Of a stretch of 15,990 nucleotides of DNA, positions 6,740 to 12,402 are shown in pieces. Origin of the DNA: Chloroflexota bacterium (GTDB taxonomy: Bacteria > Chloroflexota > Anaerolineae > B4-G1); NCBI GenBank assembly GCA_024232355.1, contig JAAEPW010000118.1, positions 1 through 15,990 of the forward strand, given 5' to 3'. The notes below the pieces were generated by a model that was not told the origin of the DNA, ran no database searches, and was given only the letters and a program-made list of their open reading frames with translations. How positions within the stretch are numbered: the stretch's first letter is position 1; each line of letters opens with the position of its first letter. The position numbers and the translations under genes were made by a program.

Positions 6740-7819
6740 TCAATGGATCATATCTGGTGCGATGATGGGCTGGGCCAAGAGAATGGCTTGGCGCAATCCC
6801 CAGGTATCGCCATAGCGGACGTGGTTAACCCACCCTTGTACAGAAACGCCCACTCGTTCTATGGGAATCTCACTGGCCGTGTAAGACGTTAGCAGAGCTT
6901 TGAAGCGACGACGAAAATTGATACCCTTGCGTCGTTTGAGCTGTCGCTGTGTAGGGAAAACGACAAAGCCAAGGAATGGCACCCCTTCGGTGACAGGATG
7001 CGGATGGGCCTGTTTCTTATGGATTGTCAAACGCAAGTGTCCCAAACGTTCTATCGCTGCTTTCTGCCAGGCCCACAAGGTAGCCTTGTCGTTGGCGAAA
7101 AAGAGGCAGTCATCCACGTAGCGCAAATATCCGCCGCGTTGCTTACAACAACGCAGTTCTCGCTTAACAAAGTGGTCAAAAGGGTCCAAGAAACAATTAG
7201 CCCAAAACTGGCTAGTCAAATTGCCTATTGGTAAACCTCGTGGGCGATTGGCGGCCAGCAGATCGTCACCAGGGAACCAAGCCATCTCGTATTCGTCGTT
7301 GAGGATACCTGTACCACTTTCCAAGATGCGGTCTACCAACCACATTGTCTCGGGATCGATAATGACGCGGGCAAGGGTTTGTCGTAGAATGGCATGGTCG
7401 ATACTGGGAAAGAAACGGCAGATGTCGATGGAGAGGACATAGCGGTAGCGACGGGCAAATTCCTGGCAGCGGTCCAGTGCCCGATGTGTACCTTTGCCTA
7501 CTCGATTGGCGTAGGAATCAAAAATAAAACGGCGCTCGAACATTGGCTCAATGAGATTGCACAAGGCGTGATGAATCACCCGGTCACGAAAGGGGGCAGC
7601 GGAGATCAACCGCCGTTTGGGGTCGTGAATGTAGAAGGAGTAGTAGGGACCAGGACGATACGTTTTGTTCTCGAGTTCTTGTTGCAGTTGCAGCAGGTTG
7701 TCTTCCAAGCGAAACTCAAAGCTAGCAGCCGGGACGCGCCCACGTTTACCCTTTGATGCTTTGCGCCAGGCTTCATAAAGGTTGTCCCAGGTGTAAATTT
7801 TGTCGTAGAGATCGTTCAT
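6740..7819 (-). CDS. DGR-type reverse transcriptase
   Basis: The product is 359 aa, the usual size for a DGR reverse transcriptase (finger-palm-thumb only, with no maturase or endonuclease domain). Visible motifs: FRDRVIHHALCNLIEPMFERRF (split here as positions 77-98), 'ANRVGKGTHRAL' (104-115), the first catalytic Asp in LSIDICRFFPSID (Asp132), the motif-4 signature LPIGNLTSQFWAN (196-208), and the YVDD box (234-237). The I/L-GNxTSQ form of motif 4 is characteristic of DGR enzymes rather than group II intron ones. It copies the TR RNA into cDNA with errors opposite adenine, working with Avd. ATG 7819 is preceded by GGGGAG with 8-nt spacing. It follows the VR1 target gene by about 115 bp, a gap that includes the hairpin-bearing 3' flank. 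Confidence 0.95.
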   Translation of the reverse strand: MNDLYDKIYTWDNLYEAWRKASKGKRGRVPAASFEFRLEDNLLQLQQELENKTYRPGPYYSFYIHDPKRRLISAAPFRDRVIHHALCNLIEPMFERRFIFDSYANRVGKGTHRALDRCQEFARRYRYVLSIDICRFFPSIDHAILRQTLARVIIDPETMWLVDRILESGTGILNDEYEMAWFPGDDLLAANRPRGLPIGNLTSQFWANCFLDPFDHFVKRELRCCKQRGGYLRYVDDCLFFANDKATLWAWQKAAIERLGHLRLTIHKKQAHPHPVTEGVPFLGFVVFPTQRQLKRRKGINFRRRFKALLTSYTASEIPIERVGVSVQGWVNHVRYGDTWGLRQAILLAQPIIAPDMIH

Positions 7820-7832
7820 CGTCTATTCTCCC

Positions 7833-7971
7833 CAAAAATCGTCAATCGCGGCTGTGCTCCGCACAGTTTCAACTCCTGGGGGAGGAATTCTCCTCCCCCA
7901 GACCCCCTCCTAGAGTTCAGATTATTCCGAGTATCAGAGATCAGAGGTGTCAGAGTCCAGAGATAAGACGG
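7833..7971. repeat. Conserved 3' flank of variable region VR1 (copy 1 of 2)
   Basis: This 139-bp stretch is collinear with 12264-12402 next to VR2, with 6 mismatches by my count (about 96% identity) and no gaps. It covers the last codons and stop of the target gene and then non-coding DNA up to near the reverse-transcriptase ribosome binding site. The coding DNA on the other side of the VR is much less alike (28 mismatches in about 129 bp, roughly 78%). The strong conservation therefore belongs to the VR side that must be recognised for homing. Confidence 0.85.
7876..7901. repeat. Perfect 11-bp hairpin/cruciform downstream of VR1 (candidate DGR target element)
   Basis: CTGGGGGAGGA (7876-7886) and TCCTCCCCCAG (7891-7901) form a perfect inverted repeat with a 4-nt loop. 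It sits 70 bp beyond the VR1 boundary, after the stop codon. No T-run follows on either strand, so it does not look like a terminator. In the BPP-1 DGR a short-stem, 4-nt-loop hairpin just downstream of the VR is required for target recognition. Here the same role is inferred, although the distance is greater. Confidence 0.65.
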
Positions 7972-10786
7972 GGGACGCCACAATACGAAATCCGCGGTTG
8001 TTGTTACGATTGTACGGATCCCTGACGAACCGGACCGCGCAGCGCACATCCCACAGATTGTAGTAGAACGCACCCCCGCGAACCACCCGGCGACCTTTGC
8101 CCTCCAGATCATTATCGTCTTGGTAATTCTCGTAATTGTCCTCCCACTTTGTTCTGCACCATTCCCGGACGTTCCCACTCAAGTCCTCTATTCCATAAGG
8201 ACTGATACCATTGGGAAAACATCCCACGGCGCTCGTTGCGTTAATATTAGATTCATTGTAATTTGCACAGTTTGGATCGGGATCATTTCCCCAGGGATAG
8301 ATACGCCCATCTGTTCCTCGTGCAGCTTTTTCCCATTGCGGCTCGGTAGGTAAGGTAATCTCTTTGTCTGAACCAAGTTCTCCACTTTGGCGCAATTGTT
8401 CTGTCAGCCAACGACAGAAGGCTATTGCCTCGTACCAACTCACTCCCACCACTGGATGGTTAGACAAATTGAACGGTTCTCTGTAATAATCTGGTCCTGC
8501 TCGGTTTTTCTTCTCCATCCACCCTGCCTTGGTCCAGTATCGCCCTTTCTGATAACCTTTGGCCTCCACGAAGGCAGCGTATTGGGCATTTGTAATGGGA
8601 TAACGACTGACACGATACTCTTCTGTGACATATTGGAGATTTTCATCACCCATCAGAAACGGACCAGCAGGAACCTCACACCAAATAATATCCGGTAGCC
8701 CAGTGGCAGGGGTCACGCCAACACCAGGCCGTGGGTCACCCAACCGGGCCAGAACACGGCCAGCGGCGGCACGTAGCGGTGGCTTGACCTTGCCCCTCTG
8801 AAGTGTCTTTACCAATACCTGGACCACTTTTTGCTTACACTCAGATGTCACACCACCCGGCCAGGCATCTGCCACAGCTTCCCCGGCCAAGACCGCTGCT
8901 TGACCAGGTTCTCCAGGTTCGGGTTTGGTTTTCAGAATTGCTTTCACTACGTCGCTGGATACTTCTTCCCATTGCTGTACCACGCCCAAGTGCCCGATGG
9001 TCAGCAGAGACACTTCGCGCCAAGCCGCTTGGCCCACGTGGGATGTCAAAATGTCCACGATAGGCTTGATGTTCCGCTGTCCCAAACGAGTGATCCCCAC
9101 TGCCGCCAGATATTCCTCAAAGGTAAGATGGATAAAGCCGTATTGCCCAGCCCCTCGCTCCAAGAGTAAGGCCGCGTGTCCGCGTACATCGTCCATAAAC
9201 TGCTGTACGGCTCGTTCCGGGTCCTCTTCTCCCCGTTCCTGGTAAATCTCAATCAGCTTGCGTCGTAGGTCACCTTGCTTTACGAGCCCAACGCCAGGAC
9301 TGACCTCGTGCATCCAAAGTGCCAGTGGGGCCAGGATACGTACTGTTTCCATAACGTCCAAGTCTCGTGTGGGAGGTCGTCCCAATCCTCGCGCCCGGTT
9401 CCAACTGGAGAGTAGGGTACGCACGTATTGATCGTACAGCTCGACCCGGCGTTCGGGTAAGGTGATGCCCTGACGCTTCATTAGGGCCAGGATAGTCAAT
9501 AGAAGAGGATTGGCTGCCAGCCCCCGTACTCCAGGGTTATGGCTTATAGCTTGTGCTAGTTCCTGCCGCTCACGCTCTGCCTCACGTACCGCCACCAGGG
9601 TATCTCCTCCCCGTGCTTCACTTTCCATCGCCGAGGTCCACTTGGTGGTAAACACCTCGATCTCCTCATCGCCAAAGTCAACGAGTGTACACTCAGCCAG
9701 TCCCTCTGCCACTGGACGTACCTGGCGGTAGCCAACGATGCGGCTGGTGAGAAGGAAACGGTTACCTGCTTGGCGATGGAAGGTGTAGAAGTGGAGGACC
9801 TGATCGACCACTGTCTGTCGTAGCGCAGGGTCCTTTACCTCATCTAGCCCGTCCAGCAACACCAGCACACCACCCTGCTTGAGAGCTTCCTCCAGCATTG
9901 CGTCGACAGGCAGGTCTGTTCCCAGATTGTGAAGATAACGGGCAATGAAATCATCCAACCGCACATCTTTTTCTGCTAATGCATTGGCATAGGCAGAGAG
10001 GGGAACTAACACTGGCAACCGAACTTTTGCGAGGCCCAATTCTCCATCAGACCCCGTTGCCAACCGCAAGGCCAGGTACTTGAGGAACGTGGTTTTTCCA
10101 GAACCAGGATCGCCCAAAATGATGAGACCGCCATTCTTTTGGAGAAGGCTCAAAACTGGTTGAGGTTTACTCAGCCGTTCGCCGATGTCGACTTGTTCTT
10201 CGTCAGACACCTTGCGGCCTGCTAGATGCAGTTGGCGTGTCCAAGTCTCCCCTTCGGGCATTTCGACACGGGCTTTGAGGTCTACGTACATATCTACAAG
10301 CGGCAGACGCAGGGGCACTCGGTCGGAGACCCCCATACCCTTAAAGTCGAGGTATCGATAACGGTCCACCAGATAGGTGAGATAGCTTTTGGTGGCCTGG
10401 CGCAGGTCTTCAGGTAGTGGACGGCGACGGATGGCCTGCCATAACAGATCGGGGTCTGCTATGACGATGTCGCCATGCACGTCACCACGAACTGCAACTT
10501 GACCAGCAGCCACACTATCATGTGTAGCGACTGTGGAATCTTTAATTTTTGTGCGTTCTCTTGAGGTCTCTTTAGCACTCCGCCGCCAAAAGAAGCCGAC
10601 CAACGTAGTGATCCCTGCAACGACCCAAAGCACCAACTGTATCAGGTCTGTGGCACCTTGGATTAGGTCGCTGTTAGTGCCCACAAAAGTCAAGAGAGAG
10701 GGTAACCACCATCGAGCGGTGATAGCCAGAACAACCAACGCCACAACTAGTAATACAAGCACAAACCATCGATTTATATTTTTCAC
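7934..10786 (-). CDS. Membrane-anchored NACHT NTPase with DGR-diversified FGE-sulfatase/C-type-lectin domain (VR1 target)
   Basis: The product is 950 aa. The start is GTG 10786 with GGGGAG eight bases upstream. Two transmembrane helices (about 7-33 and 45-67) are followed by an Arg/Lys-rich segment, which places the rest in the cytoplasm. Residues 92-108 carry the shared motif VAAGQVAVRGDVHGDI. The NACHT NTPase spans about 210-480: Walker A GDPGSGKTT (225-233), Walker B LLDGLDE (310-316) and a sensor-like LLTSRIVGYR (345-354). Residues about 480-690 are helical and repeat-like. The FGE-sulfatase domain spans about 697-938, with WCEVPAGPFLMG, YPITNAQYAAF, HPVVGVSWYEA, LPTEPQWEKAARG, YPWGND and LSGNVREW. 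Its tip, residues 899-938, is VR1; residues 908, 909, 911-913, 918, 920, 921, 923, 925 and 931 differ from the template. It is a STAND-type sensor-switch, probably oligomerising after ligand binding (inference). The CHAT gene lies 15 bp upstream in the same operon. Confidence 0.93.
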   Translation of the reverse strand: MKNINRWFVLVLLVVALVVLAITARWWLPSLLTFVGTNSDLIQGATDLIQLVLWVVAGITTLVGFFWRRSAKETSRERTKIKDSTVATHDSVAAGQVAVRGDVHGDIVIADPDLLWQAIRRRPLPEDLRQATKSYLTYLVDRYRYLDFKGMGVSDRVPLRLPLVDMYVDLKARVEMPEGETWTRQLHLAGRKVSDEEQVDIGERLSKPQPVLSLLQKNGGLIILGDPGSGKTTFLKYLALRLATGSDGELGLAKVRLPVLVPLSAYANALAEKDVRLDDFIARYLHNLGTDLPVDAMLEEALKQGGVLVLLDGLDEVKDPALRQTVVDQVLHFYTFHRQAGNRFLLTSRIVGYRQVRPVAEGLAECTLVDFGDEEIEVFTTKWTSAMESEARGGDTLVAVREAERERQELAQAISHNPGVRGLAANPLLLTILALMKRQGITLPERRVELYDQYVRTLLSSWNRARGLGRPPTRDLDVMETVRILAPLALWMHEVSPGVGLVKQGDLRRKLIEIYQERGEEDPERAVQQFMDDVRGHAALLLERGAGQYGFIHLTFEEYLAAVGITRLGQRNIKPIVDILTSHVGQAAWREVSLLTIGHLGVVQQWEEVSSDVVKAILKTKPEPGEPGQAAVLAGEAVADAWPGGVTSECKQKVVQVLVKTLQRGKVKPPLRAAAGRVLARLGDPRPGVGVTPATGLPDIIWCEVPAGPFLMGDENLQYVTEEYRVSRYPITNAQYAAFVEAKGYQKGRYWTKAGWMEKKNRAGPDYYREPFNLSNHPVVGVSWYEAIAFCRWLTEQLRQSGELGSDKEITLPTEPQWEKAARGTDGRIYPWGNDPDPNCANYNESNINATSAVGCFPNGISPYGIEDLSGNVREWCRTKWEDNYENYQDDNDLEGKGRRVVRGGAFYYNLWDVRCAVRFVRDPYNRNNNRGFRIVASPVLSLDSDTSDL
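7972..8098 (-). repeat. DGR variable region VR1
   Basis: A 127-bp gapless match to TR with 15 differences by hand count, 14 at template adenines. The exception is 8035 (template position 6254), a T-to-G change on the coding strand that turns the Tyr codon into Val together with a neighbouring A change. It encodes residues 899-938 of the membrane NACHT-FGE protein. Invariant ends (RRVVRGGAF and GFRIVAS) flank the variable core. The coding-strand 3' end GTGGCGTCCCCC is the GC-rich initiation-of-mutagenic-homing block. Confidence 0.94.
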
Positions 10787-10801
10787 TAGTTATTCTCCCC
10801 C

Positions 10802-11989
10802 TCACTTTTTATTCGTGATGTGAATACCACCGTGTACATCGCCACCTACGGCTACTTGACCGCCTACCACTCCACCGTGGGTTGCCACCACCGCATTATC
10901 CTTGGCTATGATGGTCGTACTACTACCAACGTCGATGTCTTCATCGGTCTCGTTTTCCCACAACTGCCCATCCCTGAAGCGCATAAAGAGCACTGGCACG
11001 GCAGCATCGGGTCGTTTGACTGTTAGTAATATACTGCGGGCCTCGTTCATGGCACAGTCCACAGTTCCGTGATCTGCCAGTCGCTGGTAAAAGGCCAGAC
11101 TCAACTCTTGCGCTGTCTGAATATCAACAAAATCCTGCATAGCGACAACAGCCGGAACTCCAATTTTGACTAACCTGGGACCAAGCCCTCGGAAGGCGGC
11201 GGCTGTGGAGGTAGTAGCCGTCTCACAGGAGGCGAGGAAAATGAGGCGAGGACGAACTTGCTCAGACTGTCTGGTGAGCATTTCAATGAAGGCTGTATCG
11301 CGCACTACGTCCGTATCGCCCTGGTCATCTTGGAGATAGAGAACGGTCTGTTTTCGTTTCTTGTTAAACCTTCCGTGTCCCACGTAGTGTAGGATGTGGT
11401 AGCCATTCTGTAAAGCTTTCTCAATGCTCTTTAGTGTCACAGGTGGATCGAGAAAGGTCAGCTCCACTTCGCTCTTGTCTATCTTGGAGAAAGCTTCTGT
11501 CAAGATGTTTCGCTCTGTGTCCACGTCCAGTGGGGCCATATTGTAGTCTTCCAGGTCATCAGGGTTGGAGATCACGGCCAGGACACGGATGGGGCGTTCT
11601 TTGACTGCACCACCCCATCGCCCCGATACAGCCAGGTAACGGGAGAAAGGGGTATCAGCGTTGGCAGATATGGTTACATCACCTTCCCTCAATAGTTCCC
11701 AGGGAAGTGTGTGGAGTTCGGGGGCATCCTCGTCAATGCGGAGGCGTATACGGCGTTGATTGGACTGACCTCGGGCCTGGTTCCAGGCAGTGCGGAGGGC
11801 GTTGCTGGCAAAAAGAGCCTGACTGAGTTTGTAACCATCCTCATCTTGGTCTCCAGTAGAAGTCCAGGGAAGGATGTCGCAGGAGAGGAGGCCGTGAAAG
11901 TGTTGTTCATCACCAATGGTCATTTCCACAGGGTATTCCTCGTCCCTGCGTTGGAGGATACGTATTTCCAGATCGAGAAAGTTGTTCAT
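10802..11989 (-). CDS. CHAT-domain caspase-clan protease
   Basis: The product is 395 aa. ATG 11989 is preceded by GGAGAG at good spacing. The N-terminal region (1-125) is a beta-rich segment with ELHTLPWELL (91-100), typical of what precedes CHAT domains. Residues 130-345 are the CHAT (caspase HetF associated with TPR) protease. The catalytic His is in HYVGHG (His205), the Cys in IFLASCETA (Cys255), followed by AFRGLGPRLVKIGVPAVVAMQ, split as 265-273 and 274-285. The C-terminal tail (361-391) carries the shared motif AVVATHGGVVGGQVAVGGDV and ends GGIHI. CHAT proteases act as proteolytic effectors in bacterial conflict and cell-death systems. This one is followed 15 bp later by the membrane NACHT-FGE gene. 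The shared tail motif suggests direct partnership, with the NACHT proteins as sensor and CHAT as effector (inference). Confidence 0.92.
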   Translation of the reverse strand: MNNFLDLEIRILQRRDEEYPVEMTIGDEQHFHGLLSCDILPWTSTGDQDEDGYKLSQALFASNALRTAWNQARGQSNQRRIRLRIDEDAPELHTLPWELLREGDVTISANADTPFSRYLAVSGRWGGAVKERPIRVLAVISNPDDLEDYNMAPLDVDTERNILTEAFSKIDKSEVELTFLDPPVTLKSIEKALQNGYHILHYVGHGRFNKKRKQTVLYLQDDQGDTDVVRDTAFIEMLTRQSEQVRPRLIFLASCETATTSTAAAFRGLGPRLVKIGVPAVVAMQDFVDIQTAQELSLAFYQRLADHGTVDCAMNEARSILLTVKRPDAAVPVLFMRFRDGQLWENETDEDIDVGSSTTIIAKDNAVVATHGGVVGGQVAVGGDVHGGIHITNKK

Positions 11990-12001
11990 TCGGTTACTCT
12001 C

Positions 12002-12029
12002 CTATACCCAGGTCACTTGAAAGCATCAG
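12002..12029 (-). repeat. Shared leader element upstream of the CHAT gene (copy 1)
   Basis: CTATACCCAGGTCA-x-TTGAAAGCA-x-CAG here recurs at 15078-15105 upstream of the VR2 gene, with two mismatches. On the minus strand it ends 12 nt before the CHAT start and includes part of the ribosome binding site region (GTATAGGAGAG). It could be a common 5' UTR, an operator, or a duplication remnant. Confidence 0.55.
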
Positions 12030-12049
12030 TGCGGGTGCGGGACTGTCCT

Positions 12050-12244
12050 TCAAGAACCAGGCCGATAGCGCAACGGGCAATCTTGGCCCTCGCCAGTCTT
12101 GTGCCTGTAAAAGTATGTGACGTGCCCGCTCATCATCTTTCGTTTGCGCTTTTCAACGATGGCACCGCAGCTTGGGCAGGTTGCTACGTCTGGCGAGTCT
12201 GGGCCAGCCGATACTGTCTGTTCATTTACTTGTGCTTCTCGCAT
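12050..12244 (-). CDS. Small zinc-ribbon-like protein
   Basis: The product is 64 aa. Residues C23-x2-C26 (CPSCG), His48 and C56 (QDCPLRY) form a CxxC...H...C pattern like a single zinc ribbon. A basic patch EKRKRKMM (31-38) lies between the two halves. No defined family is recognised; zinc ribbons of this size often bind nucleic acid or are fragments of a larger enzyme. Upstream of ATG 12244 only a weak GAG is seen, so translation may depend on the upstream gene. It lies between the conserved 3' flank of VR2 and the CHAT gene, on the same strand, so it would be the second gene of the operon. A chance ORF cannot be excluded, but the paired cysteines and codon pattern favour a real gene. Confidence 0.5.
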   Translation of the reverse strand: MREAQVNEQTVSAGPDSPDVATCPSCGAIVEKRKRKMMSGHVTYFYRHKTGEGQDCPLRYRPGS

Positions 12245-12263
12245 ACTAGTATCTCGATAACCT

Positions 12264-12402
12264 CAAAAATCGTCAATCGCGGCTGTGCTCCTCACAGTTT
12301 CAACTCCTGGGGGAGGAAGTCTCCTCCCCCAGACCCCCTCCTAGAGTTCAGATTTTTCAGAGTGTCAGAGATCAGAGTTGTCAGAGTCCAGAGATAAGAC
12401 GG
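12264..12402. repeat. Conserved 3' flank of variable region VR2 (copy 2 of 2)
   Basis: Collinear with 7833-7971 at a constant offset of 4431 bp, without gaps, and with 6 mismatches by hand count. It includes the end of the VR2 gene (LSLDSDNSDL and stop at 12365) and non-coding DNA up to CAAAAATCG. Beyond that point the two copies diverge: one leads into the reverse-transcriptase start, the other into the zinc-ribbon ORF. This places a sharp border on the repeated unit. Confidence 0.85.
12307..12332. repeat. Perfect 11-bp hairpin/cruciform downstream of VR2
   Basis: The same 11-bp arms as at 7876-7901 (12307-12317 and 12322-12332). The only change is in the loop, AGTC instead of ATTC, so both stem arms are unchanged. 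It sits 70 bp beyond the VR2 boundary, the identical distance. No T-run follows. It is a candidate element for DGR target-site recognition. Confidence 0.65.

Noticed and set aside
7876..7901. The VR-flanking hairpin as a rho-independent terminator
   Set aside because: No T-run follows on either strand, and the reverse transcriptase gene just downstream in the same direction is expected to be co-transcribed.
7934..10786. FGE domains as active formylglycine-generating enzymes
   Set aside because: They are fused to NACHT or caspase parts, no sulfatase gene is nearby, and the DGR rewrites the tip, which fits a binding role. Catalytic activity cannot be read from the sequence.
11711..12397. Plus-strand 228-aa ORF
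   Set aside because: It is antisense to the CHAT gene, the zinc-ribbon ORF and the VR2 flank, and shows no domain or ribosome binding site.
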